Notes: a model not told the origin generated them from the sequence alone. A DNA stretch of 64,000 nucleotides from Bacillota bacterium (GCA_017433375.1 JAFRHG010000003.1:62001-126000); one strand, 5' to 3'; numbered from the stretch's first letter, positions 19,401 through 28,573 are shown. Translations and numbers: made by a program.

Positions 19401-19894
19401 CTGCCCAGATCGGATCCGCCATGCACGCCATCATGGAGAGAGTCGACTTTGCCCGTGCCCGGGATGAGGGCATGGACTATATCCGGGCTGCAGCGGAGGA
19501 GATGACGGAGCAGGGAATCCTGACGGAGGAGGAACTTGCCGCCGCTTCCCTGGAAAACATCGCCGCCTTCTTCCGGGATCCCGTGGGTTTGCGCGCTGCC
19601 GGCGCAGAGACCCTGCACCGGGAAAAGGAATTTCTGATGCGCAAGGAAGAGCAGGGGGTGCCTGTGGTGGTCCAGGGCATCATCGACTGCTGGTTTGCCG
19701 AGGATGACGGTCTGGTGCTCATCGACTACAAGAACAGCCGCCTGGGAGGAGAGGCCGATGAACAGGTCATCGCCGACCGGTACAGGGAGCAGATCCGGCT
19801 CTACCGGGAAGCTCTGGAAAAGGCGGAGGAACGGCCTGTGAAGGAATCCTGGCTCTATCTGTTCCGGGCGAAACGTTTCATTCCCATCGACTGA
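16457..19894 (+). CDS. addA: ATP-dependent helicase/nuclease AddA
   Basis: Helicase-nuclease subunit of the AddAB complex that resects double-strand breaks for recombination. The 1145-residue chain starts with NWTQAQQQTID and Walker A AAGSGKTT (23-30), has the superfamily 1 motif FIDEYQDSN near 395 and a motif VHKSKGLEFPMV near 757. The C-terminal nuclease domain keeps QGIID (Asp1077) and LIDYK (Asp1090, Lys1092), with DYKNS where DYKTD is usual. Length is slightly below the common 1200 residues. The partner addB, normally just upstream, is absent from the window. It begins inside the folP stop codon. Confidence 0.93.
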   Translation: MNWTQAQQQTIDERGVNILVSAAAGSGKTTVLIERIKQLVLRDRVDIDRFLITTFTRAAASEMKEKLEDAIGKALENAETEEDREYLQRQAALLPQAMIGTFHSFATTIIREYFFLTELQPGFSIGDEVRGNILKRESVDELFEVRFEDDRERFMDFLRTYSGDRSDDRLKENILGIHKELCSIPDYWDWARETTDKLGSASPVRELKLDRFLLQEAVAIMRKAAREYGRAAKLLDDPKTAGLFAKASQDADMIRALAEEAAQRADDPDALSRLLELSQLLSGLSLNRMSAGKEEKDAWERVKKQVTSWRGKGKKSLDKIRQRYTASASEEWDGILRGLEEDTRYYLDLVRGMEEIYNEKKQAENIIDFDDVLHYALRILKDDKAAADYRGRFEFIFIDEYQDSNLLQERIVERICRENNLFMVGDVKQSIYKFRLAEPEIFRDRYRRYREGKDEQSIKIDLNNNFRSKKTIRDGVNEIFTAVMEGYDEDARLYGDDENEHRGEPVCLHILDRSESERTEPELVAEIIRQQVGKTIYDKDGNPRPLEYGDIAVLSRGRNDIAALERYLNNEGIPAYGQTDGGYYETVEIEVFLNLLRVISNLRQDVPLISVMSAVFFDFHPAELAAVRIAFPRGSYCQAVMNYAEKGADENLREKIRGMLEQIALWRQISWTVPLDELIRMLMHETGYYDYCSSLPVGRQRISNLRLLMDRAAAFEETGYTGLHGFLTYVEAMKRTRQKVSEASVVGEGEKVVRVMTVHKSKGLEFPMVILTGAGRSVNGSRAGKQPAVHKQFALGLPQVDREMHWSGKTILQRAIAGKKTQEDVEEEIRILYVALTRPKDALHIVGSVSSMDKLDVEWDTGSFLEMVYGTLLEMAVADPSAARVIIHGGDEEAAGEAQRQFRPGKTTLLDAADEEPEDISLAEEVDRRLSYRYPYEEQMAVRPKYSVTELNRTVEEAGMQPPAIPPIRDLVAEEEGEELTAAQIGSAMHAIMERVDFARARDEGMDYIRAAAEEMTEQGILTEEELAAASLENIAAFFRDPVGLRAAGAETLHREKEFLMRKEEQGVPVVVQGIIDCWFAEDDGLVLIDYKNSRLGGEADEQVIADRYREQIRLYREALEKAEERPVKESWLYLFRAKRFIPID

Positions 19895-19945
19895 AAGAAG
19901 CTCCGAAAAAAACGAAAAAAACATACAAAATTATCCAAAATCCGG

Positions 19946-19974
19946 TTGACAACCGGCTATAGAGGTGGTACATT
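19946..19974 (+). promoter_or_regulatory. Sigma-A promoter of the hrcA operon
   Basis: TTGACA (19946-19951) and TACATT (19969-19974) are separated by 17 bases. The start site would fall just upstream of the CIRCE operator, so bound HrcA would block initiation or early elongation. Confidence 0.85.
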
Positions 19975-19984
19975 TAACGTGAGG

Positions 19985-20011
19985 TTAGCACTCACAAGCG
20001 AAGAGTGCTAA
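19985..20011 (+). promoter_or_regulatory. CIRCE operator (HrcA-binding inverted repeat)
   Basis: TTAGCACTC (19985-19993), nine bases, then GAGTGCTAA (20003-20011): a perfect match to the CIRCE consensus. It places hrcA-grpE-dnaK-dnaJ under HrcA repression that is relieved on heat shock. Confidence 0.97.
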
Positions 20012-20027
20012 CAACAGGAGGGCCAAA

Positions 20028-21071
20028 ATGGATTTAACTGAACGAAAACTGAAAATCTTGCAGGCCATCATTGCAGACTTTGTCCGGACGGCTGAGCCGG
20101 TGGGATCGCGGACGATCTCTCGGAATTACGATCTCGGCGTCAGCCCGGCAACGGTGCGGAACGAAATGTCGGACCTGGAGGAAATGGGATACCTTACCCA
20201 TCCCCATACGTCATCGGGCAGGGTGCCTTCGGAGAAGGCCTATCGGCTCTACGTCAACGAGATGATGGGCAAGAAGGAGCTGACTCCGGCGGAGAAGGAC
20301 GTAATCGCCAAGAAACTGCTGGATAATGTGTCGGAACTGGACAACCTGATCGAGCGGGCAGCCCAGGTGCTGTCGGAGATCACCAGCCTGACGGCTTTCG
20401 CCCTTTCTCCGGGCAAGGAGCAGGAGCGGCTGAAATACGTCAACCTGATCCCCATCGATGATCGGACGGTCGTGCTGATGATCGTCTCCGACACCGGCGA
20501 GGTGTCCAACACCACGGTGCGCCTCGACCGGCCGGCAAGCGACGACACCCTGCGGGTGCTGGCCAAAAACATGACCTACAACTACGCGGGAAAGACGCTG
20601 AGCGAAGCCCTGAAGCTGGACATCATCAAGACCTTCCGGGAGGACGCGGAGGCCATGGCCATGTACCAGAACAACATCGTGCCGGGATTCATCCGCACTT
20701 TGGAGGACATGCTCAATGTCAACCTGTATATGGACGGTCTGACCAACATCTTCTCCATACCGGAGTACAGCGACATTGAGAAAGCGCGGCATTTCTTCGA
20801 GATGATGAGCCGCAAGGAGGAGATCACCCGGAAGCTGATCGGCACCGACGACGGGATCATCGTCACCATCGGCGGCGAAAATCAGGAAGCCGAACTCTGC
20901 GACTGCAGCGTGGTGACCGCCACCTATCACGTTGACGGGAAGATGGTCGGCAAGCTGGGCGTCATCGGCCCAACCCGGATGAAATACGATGAAGTAACGT
21001 CGGTCGTTGAATTCCTGACCGATAACATCAGCAAAGCATTTATGATCACGGAAGGAGACGAGAATGAGTGA
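20028..21071 (+). CDS. hrcA: Heat-inducible transcription repressor HrcA
   Basis: Represses the chaperone operon by binding CIRCE. The 347-residue protein opens with a winged-helix domain (LTERKLKILQAIIADFVRTA and GSRTISRNYDLGVSPATVRNEM, the latter split as GSRTISRNY and SPATVRNEM) followed by the GAF-like HrcA domain. It ends with the family segment LGVIGPTRMKYDEVTSVVEF. AGGAGG lies eight bases before the ATG. First gene of the operon, it overlaps grpE by eight bases and is autoregulated through the CIRCE 17 bases upstream. Confidence 0.97.
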   Translation: MDLTERKLKILQAIIADFVRTAEPVGSRTISRNYDLGVSPATVRNEMSDLEEMGYLTHPHTSSGRVPSEKAYRLYVNEMMGKKELTPAEKDVIAKKLLDNVSELDNLIERAAQVLSEITSLTAFALSPGKEQERLKYVNLIPIDDRTVVLMIVSDTGEVSNTTVRLDRPASDDTLRVLAKNMTYNYAGKTLSEALKLDIIKTFREDAEAMAMYQNNIVPGFIRTLEDMLNVNLYMDGLTNIFSIPEYSDIEKARHFFEMMSRKEEITRKLIGTDDGIIVTIGGENQEAELCDCSVVTATYHVDGKMVGKLGVIGPTRMKYDEVTSVVEFLTDNISKAFMITEGDENE

Positions 21072-21729
21072 GGAAGCCAGGGAAATCCGCATAGAGGATC
21101 CGGCGGAAGAAACCTCTGCCGCCCAGGCGGATCCGGTCATGGAGCCGGAGAGCGAAGCCGCCGCGGAAGCGGAGCAGACGGACTGCTGCGGGGAACCTGC
21201 CGAAGGGCAGGAGTGCCCGAAAGAGCCGGTGGACGGCGCGGAGGGTTCGTCCGATGAGGAGCCGGAGGATCCGGACCAGGACGGCAGTCAGCCGGAAGAG
21301 TCCGGAGAAGAGCCGGAGAGCGGGGCGGAGGACAACGCCCGGTACCTGCGGCTTCTGGCGGAGTTCCAGAACTATAAGAAACGAACGGAGAAAGAAAAAT
21401 CGGATCTTTATTCCTACGCCAACGAAAAGATCATGACCGAACTGCTGGAAGTTATGGATAACTTCGAAAGAGCTCTTGAGCAGGGCGAGTCTGATGGATT
21501 CAAGGAGGGAATGGAACTGATTTTCAACCAGCTGGAGAACGTCCTGTCCAAGGCGGGCCTGGCTGAGATAGCCGCGCTGGGTGAGGATTTCGATCCCAAC
21601 GTCCACAACGCGGTAATGACGGAGGAAACCGATGAATATGAGAGCGGCAAGGTTTCCGGCGTAATGCAGAAGGGATATACCCTGAACGGTAAAGTGATCA
21701 GGCCATCCATGGTCAAAGTCGTGAACTGA
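21064..21729 (+). CDS. grpE: Nucleotide exchange factor GrpE
   Basis: Releases ADP from DnaK. The 221-residue protein is longer than many GrpE proteins because its first 95 residues form an acidic, low-complexity tail rich in Glu, Asp, Pro and Ala. The conserved core starts at YLRLLAEFQNYKKRTEKEK and ends with the family signature GYTLNGKVIRPSMVKV. GAAGGAGA precedes its start inside the end of hrcA, indicating coupled translation. It lies 68 bases upstream of dnaK. Confidence 0.95.
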   Translation: MSEEAREIRIEDPAEETSAAQADPVMEPESEAAAEAEQTDCCGEPAEGQECPKEPVDGAEGSSDEEPEDPDQDGSQPEESGEEPESGAEDNARYLRLLAEFQNYKKRTEKEKSDLYSYANEKIMTELLEVMDNFERALEQGESDGFKEGMELIFNQLENVLSKAGLAEIAALGEDFDPNVHNAVMTEETDEYESGKVSGVMQKGYTLNGKVIRPSMVKVVN

Positions 21730-21797
21730 CGGGACCGGTAGTCCCGCCGACCGTTTGAACCGGCCGCTGAAGAATAGACCCGAAGGAGGAAAAGAAA

Positions 21798-23693
21798 ATG
21801 GGAAAAGTAATAGGAATTGATTTAGGAACCACGAACTCCTGCGTTGCCGTGCTGGAAGGCGGAGAGCCGACAGTTATCACCAACGCGGAAGGAAACCGCA
21901 CCACCCCGTCCGTCGTCGGATTCGCGAAGAACGGCGAGAGACTGGTGGGCGAAACGGCTAAGAGACAGGCCATCACCAACCCGGAGCGGACCATCGCGTC
22001 CATCAAGAGACACATGGGCGAGGCCTATGACGTGCAGATCGACGGGAAGAAATACACCCCGCAGGACATCTCCGCCATGATCCTGGCCAAGCTGAAGACC
22101 GACGCGGAAGCCTATCTGGGAGAGACCGTCAACGAGGCGGTCATCACCGTACCGGCCTACTTCACCGACAGCCAGAAGCAGGCGACCAAGGACGCGGGCA
22201 AGATCGCGGGCCTGGATGTCAAGAGAATCATCAACGAGCCGACGGCGGCCTCCCTGGCTTACGGCCTGGATAAGGCGGAAGGCTCCCAGAAGATCCTGGT
22301 CTACGACCTGGGCGGCGGCACTTTCGATGTCTCCATCCTGGAACTGGGCGACGGCGTCTTCGAAGTGCTGGCCACCAACGGCAACAACAAGCTGGGCGGC
22401 GATGACTTTGACGAAGCGGTCCTGAACTATATGGCAGATACCTTCTCCCAGGAGAACGGCATCGACCTGCGGGCGGACAAGATGGCTATGCAGCGTCTGA
22501 AGGAGGCTGCGGAAAAGGCCAAGAAGGAACTGTCCAGCGCCCAGACCACCAACATCAACCTGCCCTTTATCACCGTCAGCGAGAACGGCCCGCTGCACCT
22601 GAACATGGATCTGACCAGAGCCAAGTTCGATCAGCTGACCTCCGATCTGGTCAACAAGACCATCGAGCCCATGAAGAAGGCTATGGCTGACGCGGGCGTG
22701 ACCAACAGCGATATCGCCAAGGTCATCCTGGTGGGCGGCTCCACCCGTATCCCTGCAGTGCAGGACGCGGTGAAGAGCATCACCGGCAAGGACCCCTTCA
22801 AGGGCATCAACCCGGATGAGTGCGTAGCCATCGGCGCGGCCATCCAGGCGGGCGTTCTGACCGGCGAGGTCCACGACGTGCTGCTGCTGGATGTCACACC
22901 TCTGTCCCTGTCCATCGAGACCCTGGGCGGCGTGGCCACCAAGCTGATCGAGCGGAACACCACCAGCCCGACCAAGAAGAGCCAGATCTTCTCCACGGCG
23001 GCGGACAACCAGCCGGCCGTTGACATCCACGTCATGCAGGGCGAGCGGGATATGGCCGCCGGCAACACCACACTGGGACGTTTCCAGCTGTCCGGCATTC
23101 CGCCGGCACCCCGCGGCGTACCGCAGATCGAAGTTACCTTCGACATCGACGCCAACGGCATCGTGAACGTCAGCGCCAAGGATCTGGGTACGGGCAAGTC
23201 CCAGCAGATCACCATCACTTCTTCCACCAAGCTCTCCGAGGATGAGATCAACGCGAAGGTGAAGGAGGCCGAGCAGTACGCGGAAGAGGACAAGAAGAGA
23301 AAGGAAGAGGTCGAGGTCAAGAACCAGGCCGAAACCCTGATCTACGAGACGGAAAAGAACATGAAGGATCTGGATCAGGCCCTCTCCGAAGACGAAAAGA
23401 ATGAGATCAACGGCGCCAAGGAAGAGCTGTCCAAGGCTCTGGAAGCCGGCAACATGGATGACATCAAGGCGAAGACCGAGGCACTCACCGAGAAGTTCCA
23501 CACCATCTCCGCCAAGATGTATCAGCAGGCTCAGCAGGCTCAGGGCGCGGCGGGAGCCGGCCCGGATATGAGCGGCATGGGCGGCGCGGCAGGCGCGGGA
23601 ATGGGCGGCGAAGCCGGCCCCTCCGGCAGCGCCTCCGGTGCCGACAATGTGGTCGACGCCGACTTCGAGGTCGTCGATGACGACGAAAAATAA
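21798..23693 (+). CDS. dnaK: Chaperone protein DnaK (Hsp70)
   Basis: ATP-driven chaperone. The 631-residue protein has the nucleotide-binding domain ([17 protein letters not shown] at the start, [17 protein letters not shown] near 170, [13 protein letters not shown] near 310) and the substrate-binding domain with a Gly/Ala-rich tail of about 45 residues ending [14 protein letters not shown]. The N-terminal ATPase lacks the extra loop typical of Gram-negative DnaK, as expected for Firmicutes. A strong GAAGGAGG site precedes the ATG. Codon use is highly biased toward G/C endings, consistent with strong expression. Confidence 0.98.
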   Translation: MGKVIGIDLGTTNSCVAVLEGGEPTVITNAEGNRTTPSVVGFAKNGERLVGETAKRQAITNPERTIASIKRHMGEAYDVQIDGKKYTPQDISAMILAKLKTDAEAYLGETVNEAVITVPAYFTDSQKQATKDAGKIAGLDVKRIINEPTAASLAYGLDKAEGSQKILVYDLGGGTFDVSILELGDGVFEVLATNGNNKLGGDDFDEAVLNYMADTFSQENGIDLRADKMAMQRLKEAAEKAKKELSSAQTTNINLPFITVSENGPLHLNMDLTRAKFDQLTSDLVNKTIEPMKKAMADAGVTNSDIAKVILVGGSTRIPAVQDAVKSITGKDPFKGINPDECVAIGAAIQAGVLTGEVHDVLLLDVTPLSLSIETLGGVATKLIERNTTSPTKKSQIFSTAADNQPAVDIHVMQGERDMAAGNTTLGRFQLSGIPPAPRGVPQIEVTFDIDANGIVNVSAKDLGTGKSQQITITSSTKLSEDEINAKVKEAEQYAEEDKKRKEEVEVKNQAETLIYETEKNMKDLDQALSEDEKNEINGAKEELSKALEAGNMDDIKAKTEALTEKFHTISAKMYQQAQQAQGAAGAGPDMSGMGGAAGAGMGGEAGPSGSASGADNVVDADFEVVDDDEK

Positions 23694-23754
23694 CTGTTCC
23701 GGGAAGCAGGGAAGTGGTTGCCTTTCCACGGGACATCTGAGGAAATGACTGCGC

Positions 23755-23780
23755 GGGAGCTGCCGGAAACGGCGGCTCCC
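23755..23780 (+). other. GAAA-tetraloop hairpin between dnaK and dnaJ
   Basis: GGGAGCTGCCG pairs with CGGCGGCTCCC (one T-G wobble) around a GAAA loop. No T-run follows, so it is more likely an mRNA stability or processing element that lowers dnaJ relative to dnaK than a terminator. Confidence 0.6.
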
Positions 23781-23817
23781 GAACGTGGATTAAACGACTT
23801 GAGGAATACGGAATAAC

Positions 23818-24969
23818 ATGGCAGATAAGAGAGATTATTATGAGGTCCTTGGGCTCAAGAAGGGTGCAAGCGAGGATGAGATCAAGAAGTCTTTTCGCAA
23901 GCTGGCGATGAAGTATCATCCGGACAAAAACCCGGGAGACAAGGAAGCGGAGGAAAAATTCAAGGAGATCAACGAGGCCTATGCGGTGCTGTCCGATCCG
24001 GAGCAGAAGCAGAAGTACGATCAGTTCGGCCATGCCGGCGTGGATCCCAACAGTTTCGCCGGCGGCGGTTTCGGCGGTTTCGGCGGCTTTGAGGATATCT
24101 TCGACATGTTCAGCGGCGCCTTTGGCGGCGGCGGTGCTTTCGGCGGCGCATTCGGCGGCCAGGCACGGCGCAGCAACGCGCCCCGCAAAGGCAACGATAT
24201 CCAGAAGTCCATGACCATCGATTTCACCGAGGCTGCCTTCGGCTGCAAGAAGCAGATCAAGCTGACCAAGTACGTCAAGTGCAAGACCTGCGGCGGCACG
24301 GGGGCGAAGCCGGGCACATCGAAGAAGACCTGCCCCAACTGCGGCGGCACCGGCGAGGTCCGCACCCAGCAGAGGACGCCTCTGGGCACGTTCCAGAGCG
24401 TATCCCCATGCCCGAACTGCAACGGCACGGGCCAGATCAACGAGTCGCCCTGCACGGACTGCAACGGCACGGGACGGGTGCGTGACACGGTCAAGCTCAC
24501 GGTCAACATTCCCGCCGGCGTGGACAACGATTCCGTCATTCCCATCCGGGGACAGGGGGAGCCGGGCATCAACGGCGGCCCCGACGGGGATCTGTATATC
24601 GTCATCAATGTGCGGCCCCACAAGATCTTCGAGCGGCGGGGACAGGATCTGTGGCTGGAGATCCCCATCTCTTTCGACCAGGCGGCCCTGGGCGACGACA
24701 TCGTCGTCCCGACCCTGGAGGAAAAGGTTTCCTACAAGGTGCCCGCCGGCACCCAGCCGGGAACCGTCTTCCGCCTGAAGGGCAAGGGGGTCAAGAGCGT
24801 ACGCTCCAACCGGAAGGGAGACCTCTACGTGAAGGTCGTCCTGGAGGTGCCCACCAAGCTCAACAGCAAGCAGAAGAAGGCCGTCAAGGCCATGGGAGAA
24901 GCCGTCACCGACGATTGCTACCAGAAGAAGAGCAGATTCCTGAAAGCCATTAAGGAATTCTTCAGCTAA
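23818..24969 (+). CDS. dnaJ: Chaperone protein DnaJ (Hsp40)
   Basis: Co-chaperone that stimulates DnaK and binds unfolded protein. The 383 residues contain a J domain with HPD at YHPDKNPGD, a Gly/Phe-rich linker, and a zinc domain with four CxxCxGxG repeats ([32 protein letters not shown]), followed by the C-terminal substrate-binding domains. The ribosome-binding site is poor compared with the rest of the operon. In related bacteria prmA and rsmE follow directly; here the restriction island is inserted between them. A decamer lies at 24185-24194. Confidence 0.97.
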   Translation: MADKRDYYEVLGLKKGASEDEIKKSFRKLAMKYHPDKNPGDKEAEEKFKEINEAYAVLSDPEQKQKYDQFGHAGVDPNSFAGGGFGGFGGFEDIFDMFSGAFGGGGAFGGAFGGQARRSNAPRKGNDIQKSMTIDFTEAAFGCKKQIKLTKYVKCKTCGGTGAKPGTSKKTCPNCGGTGEVRTQQRTPLGTFQSVSPCPNCNGTGQINESPCTDCNGTGRVRDTVKLTVNIPAGVDNDSVIPIRGQGEPGINGGPDGDLYIVINVRPHKIFERRGQDLWLEIPISFDQAALGDDIVVPTLEEKVSYKVPAGTQPGTVFRLKGKGVKSVRSNRKGDLYVKVVLEVPTKLNSKQKKAVKAMGEAVTDDCYQKKSRFLKAIKEFFS

Positions 24970-24991
24970 CAGTCTGATCCGTTTGACGGTC

Positions 24992-25044
24992 AATTACGCC
25001 ATTCGCCATTTAATTACGCCATTTAGTTACTATATGGCGTAATT
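24992..25044. repeat. AATTACGCCAT repeat cluster after dnaJ, possible terminator and operator
   Basis: AATTACGCCAT occurs at 24992-25002 and 25012-25022, and inverted at 25034-25044. The second and third copies form a 12-bp stem followed by a T-run at 25045-25051, which could terminate the dnaJ transcript. They also flank the upstream side of the fic promoter, with related half-sites on the other side, suggesting a binding site for an autoregulator. Confidence 0.65.
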
Positions 25045-25049
25045 ATTTT

Positions 25050-25078
25050 TTGACAGCAGCCCTTGGTTGAAGTATAAT
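25050..25078 (+). promoter_or_regulatory. Perfect consensus promoter of the Fic/restriction island
   Basis: TTGACA (25050-25055), 17 bases, TATAAT (25073-25078). Both boxes match consensus exactly. It is bracketed by AATTACG-type inverted repeats on both sides. Confidence 0.9.
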
Positions 25079-25080
25079 TC

Positions 25081-25112
25081 AATTACGTCATACATGGATG
25101 CGTGGCGCAATT
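25081..25112. promoter_or_regulatory. Operator-like inverted repeat downstream of the fic promoter
   Basis: AATTACGTCAT (25081-25091) and GTGGCGCAATT (25102-25112) are imperfect inverted copies of the AATTACGCCAT repeat found upstream of the promoter. A protein bound here would cover the start site. The Fic protein's own C-terminal winged helix is a candidate binder; this is inference. Confidence 0.5.
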
Positions 25113-25123
25113 AAGAATAGGAA

Positions 25124-26197
25124 ATGGTAATCAGAATGAGAGAATTTGATTATGAAACGCGATGGGAAAGGTTACTGGAGCCGGATATCGTCTCGCTGCT
25201 GACGAGCATTCATGAGTTTCGTGGGAAGGAAGCTCTTTTCATGAAGGCGAAACAGGATGCACTTACGCAGCTTGTGGAAGTCGCCAGGATCCAGAGTGTG
25301 GATACTTCCAATCGTATTGAAGGGATATATACTTCTGATGAGCGACTCCGTAAGATCGTAATGGATAAGACTGCGCCCAGGACCAGGAATGAGCAGGAAA
25401 TTGCAGGATATCGTGATGCCTTGACGACGATACACGAAAGCTATGACTTTATCCCGATCAAAGCAACCAGTTTCCTACAGCTTCATCGGGATCTTTATAA
25501 GTTTGCCGGTGCACCCATCGGAGGACGTTATAAGATAGCAGACAACGAGATCGCTGAAATCGATGCTGATGGCAATAAGACGATATGCTTTATGCCGGTG
25601 CCTGCCTGGCAGACCGCCGAGAGCATCGATAAACTTTGTGAGGCTTACGATGAAGTGCTTGACAAACCGAATGTTGATCCTTTGCTGATCCTGCCTATGT
25701 TCATTCTGGATTTCCTGTGCATCCACCCATTTTCGGATGGCAATGGACGAATGAGCAGATTGCTTACGCTGCTGTTGTTATATAAACTTGGATATCATGT
25801 GGGCAAGTATATAAGCATTGAGAAAGTGATCCATGACAGTAAAGACAGCTACTACGAGGCTCTGCAGGAGAGTTCGAGGTGTTGGCATGAGGGGAATAAT
25901 GATGATCTTCCTTTTGTGCGCTATACGCTCGGGGTTGTGCTGGCAGCCTATCGGGAATTCTCGGAACGTGTAGATCATTTCAGCAATAGAAACCTCAGCA
26001 AACGTGATATCATAAGGGAAATCATCAAGGAGACTTCAGGGACGATCACCGCAGCGGAAATCACAAAAAGGTGTCCGGATATCAGTTTTCGAACGATACA
26101 GCGTACGTTAAGCGATCTGCAGAACAGCGGGGAGGTTATTAAACTTGGCGGAGGACGATATACATCGTATACTTGGAACAGGGAGAAGGAATCATGA
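25124..26197 (+). CDS. Fic-domain protein with C-terminal winged helix
   Basis: Fic proteins usually transfer AMP from ATP to a target hydroxyl. The 357-residue protein has a Fic N-terminal region with the inhibitory motif SNRIEG (62-67, S/T-x3-E-G type), a canonical active site HPFSDGNGR (201-209) and a C-terminal winged-helix region (about 290-355). An intact inhibitory helix suggests the enzyme is normally held off. A second in-frame ATG at 25136 is possible; neither start has a strong ribosome-binding site. It is the first gene of the A+T-richer island and overlaps hsdM by four bases, so it is expressed with the restriction system. Its target is unknown. Confidence 0.9.
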   Translation: MVIRMREFDYETRWERLLEPDIVSLLTSIHEFRGKEALFMKAKQDALTQLVEVARIQSVDTSNRIEGIYTSDERLRKIVMDKTAPRTRNEQEIAGYRDALTTIHESYDFIPIKATSFLQLHRDLYKFAGAPIGGRYKIADNEIAEIDADGNKTICFMPVPAWQTAESIDKLCEAYDEVLDKPNVDPLLILPMFILDFLCIHPFSDGNGRMSRLLTLLLLYKLGYHVGKYISIEKVIHDSKDSYYEALQESSRCWHEGNNDDLPFVRYTLGVVLAAYREFSERVDHFSNRNLSKRDIIREIIKETSGTITAAEITKRCPDISFRTIQRTLSDLQNSGEVIKLGGGRYTSYTWNREKES

Positions 26198-27693
26198 TCA
26201 CAGGAGAACTTAAAAACAAAGTCGATAATATCTGGGATGTGTTCTGGGCAGGCGGCCTGACGAATCCCCTGGATGTGATCGAGCAGATCACCTATCTGAT
26301 GTTTATCCATGACCTGGACGAAGTCGATACAAGAAGAGCCAGGGAATGTGCCATGCTGGGGCTTCCCTTTGAAAGTGTCTTCACCAAGGAAGTCAATATC
26401 GGGGGACGCACCATCGACGGCAGCCAGTTGAAATGGTCCGTATTCAGGGATTTCCCGGCAGAAAAAATGTATGCGGTGATGCAGGAATGGGTCTTTCCGT
26501 TCATCAAGGATCTCCATGGCGATAAAGAGAGTGCGTATTCCAAATATATGGGGGATGCTATTTTCAAAGTGCCCACACCGTTGATGCTATCCAAGGTTGT
26601 AGACAAGTTGGATGACATTTTCACAGATATGGAAGAGGCTCATGACATAGATGTTCGCGGAGATGTATACGAGTATCTCCTGAATAAGATCTCCCAGTCC
26701 GGCGTCAATGGACAGTTCCGTACACCCAGACACATCATCAAGATGATGGTCGATCTGGTTGAACCAAAGCCAAGGGATACCATCTGTGACCCTGCCTGCG
26801 GAACTTCCGGTTTTCTCATTGCATCCGGAGAGTATTTGAGGGAAAAGCACAAGGATGAAGTGCTCTTCGATAAGGCCGGCAAGGATCACTACATGAACCA
26901 TATGTTTTTTGGCTATGATACAGACCGTACCATGCTCCGCATCGGAGCGATGAACATGATGACTCATGGTGTAGACAACCCGTTCATAGAATACCGCGAC
27001 AGCCTTTCCGACCAGAACACAGACAAGGACAAGTATACGCTGATCCTGGCTAACCCGCCCTTCAAAGGCAGCCTGGATTACGACATTGTATCCGCAGATC
27101 TCCTTAAAGTGTGCAAGACCAAGAAGACAGAGTTGCTCTTTGTAACGCTGTTTTTAAGAATGCTCAAGGTAGGCGGTCGCTGTGCCTGTATCGTTCCGGA
27201 CGGAGTGCTCTTTGGTTCGTCCAAGGCACATAAAGCAATGAGAAAAGAAATTGTAGAGAATAATCGCCTTGAGGCTGTCATCTCAATGCCATCAGGAGTA
27301 TTCAAACCATACGCCGGTGTATCTACAGCCGTGCTCATTTTCACCAAGACAGGAGCCGGCGGAACAGATTATGTATGGTTCTACGACATGAAAGCGGACG
27401 GCTACAGCCTGGACGATAAGCGTTCCGAGATAAAAGACAACGATATCCCGGACATAATTCAGCGTTTCCACAACCTTGAAGGTGAGAAAGATCGCAAACG
27501 CACAGAACAGAGCTTCCTGGTTCCAAAAGCAGACATTGAGAATAACGACTACGACCTGTCGATCAACAAGTACAAGGAAGTAGAGTATGTGCCGGTGGAA
27601 TATCCACCGACAGATGAGATCCTGGCGGAAATCAAGGCCATAGAAGCCGATATACAGAAAGAACTGACGGAATTAGAGAAGCTGTTATCCTGA
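26194..27693 (+). CDS. hsdM: Type I restriction-modification methyltransferase subunit
   Basis: N6-adenine methyltransferase subunit of a type I system; works with HsdS to modify DNA and with HsdR to restrict it. The 499-residue chain has an N-terminal helical HsdM domain and a methylase domain with AdoMet motif DPACGTSGF (199-207) and catalytic NPPF (287-290). An in-frame TTG at 26173 exists, but the ATG at 26194 overlaps the fic stop (ATGA) and follows GGGAGAAGGA. Codon use is much more A/T-rich than in the flanking core genes. It is followed by a BRO-N gene rather than directly by hsdS. Confidence 0.95.
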   Translation: MITGELKNKVDNIWDVFWAGGLTNPLDVIEQITYLMFIHDLDEVDTRRARECAMLGLPFESVFTKEVNIGGRTIDGSQLKWSVFRDFPAEKMYAVMQEWVFPFIKDLHGDKESAYSKYMGDAIFKVPTPLMLSKVVDKLDDIFTDMEEAHDIDVRGDVYEYLLNKISQSGVNGQFRTPRHIIKMMVDLVEPKPRDTICDPACGTSGFLIASGEYLREKHKDEVLFDKAGKDHYMNHMFFGYDTDRTMLRIGAMNMMTHGVDNPFIEYRDSLSDQNTDKDKYTLILANPPFKGSLDYDIVSADLLKVCKTKKTELLFVTLFLRMLKVGGRCACIVPDGVLFGSSKAHKAMRKEIVENNRLEAVISMPSGVFKPYAGVSTAVLIFTKTGAGGTDYVWFYDMKADGYSLDDKRSEIKDNDIPDIIQRFHNLEGEKDRKRTEQSFLVPKADIENNDYDLSINKYKEVEYVPVEYPPTDEILAEIKAIEADIQKELTELEKLLS

Positions 27694-27715
27694 TGAAGGG
27701 GAAAAGGAGATTAGG

Positions 27716-28573
27716 ATGGGAAAAGAGATCAAAGAAAGAGTAGAGTTGTTTGAAGAGCAGCCGATCCGTGCGGCATGGGTCGAAAGTGAAGAAGAATGGT
27801 ACTTTTCGATTGTGGATGTAGTCAGAGTTCTCACGGAGAGCAAAGATGCAACAGCATATTGGAGAAAGCTTAAACAACGTTTAAAGGAAGAAGGGAACGA
27901 AACCGTGACAAATTGTCACGGTTTGAGAATGAACGCACAAGATGGAAAAAGGAGACTTACGGATGTGGCAACGGTAGAGCAGTTGTTCCGTATCATTCAG
28001 TCAGTACCATCTAAGAAAGCAGAGCCTGTAAAACTATGGCTCGCTCAAGTAGGTCGTGAGCGAATTGAAGAGACCATTGATCCTGAACAGGCTATAGACA
28101 GGGCTCTTGAGACCTATTTGAAGAAGGGTTATTCGGAAGAATGGGTGCATCAGAGACTTCTTGCTATTCGTATTCGAAATGAGCTTACAGAAGAATGGCA
28201 GAAGCGAGGCGTTCGGAAAGGTGTAGAATTTGCAATTCTCACAGACGAAATAAGCAAAGCCTGGTCGGGCATGTCAACGAGACAGTATAAGAATCTGAAA
28301 GGTCTCAAGAAAGAGAATCTCAGAGATAATATGACTGATCTCGAATTAGTTTTGACTATGTTATCAGAAGCCACAACCAAAGAAATCTCTGAAGTCAGAA
28401 AACCGGAGACCCTCGAGGAAAACAAAGAAATAGCCCGAGCAGGAGGTAACGTTGCAGGCAACGCACGAAAAGAGATTGAAGAAAAAACTGGCAAACCCGT
28501 TGCTTCTTCGAAGAATGCCACTGATCTGAATCAGCTGGTAGTTGGTGTAATAGAGGATATTACTGAAGAGTAA
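27716..28573 (+). CDS. BRO-N domain (DinD/antirepressor-like) protein
   Basis: The 285-residue protein has an N-terminal BRO-N-type domain (FEEQPIRAAWVESEEEWYFS, split here as FEEQPIRAAW and EEWYFSIVDVVRVL), with LWLAQVGRERIEE near 100, then a helical region similar to DNA-damage-inducible protein D. BRO-N domains are common in phage antirepressors and occur beside type I restriction loci; what they do there is not established. GAAAAGGAGA precedes the ATG. It lies between hsdM and hsdS genes in the same direction and is probably co-transcribed. Confidence 0.75.
   Translation: MGKEIKERVELFEEQPIRAAWVESEEEWYFSIVDVVRVLTESKDATAYWRKLKQRLKEEGNETVTNCHGLRMNAQDGKRRLTDVATVEQLFRIIQSVPSKKAEPVKLWLAQVGRERIEETIDPEQAIDRALETYLKKGYSEEWVHQRLLAIRIRNELTEEWQKRGVRKGVEFAILTDEISKAWSGMSTRQYKNLKGLKKENLRDNMTDLELVLTMLSEATTKEISEVRKPETLEENKEIARAGGNVAGNARKEIEEKTGKPVASSKNATDLNQLVVGVIEDITEE

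Noticed and set aside
21822-23729. 635-codon minus-strand frame opposite dnaK
   Set aside because: Shadow frames opposite dnaK are well known and this one has no supporting signals.
24992-25112. CRISPR array or attachment-site repeats after dnaJ
   Set aside because: Only a few 11-base copies with unequal, very short spacing and mixed orientation; no matching copy at the prmA end of the island.
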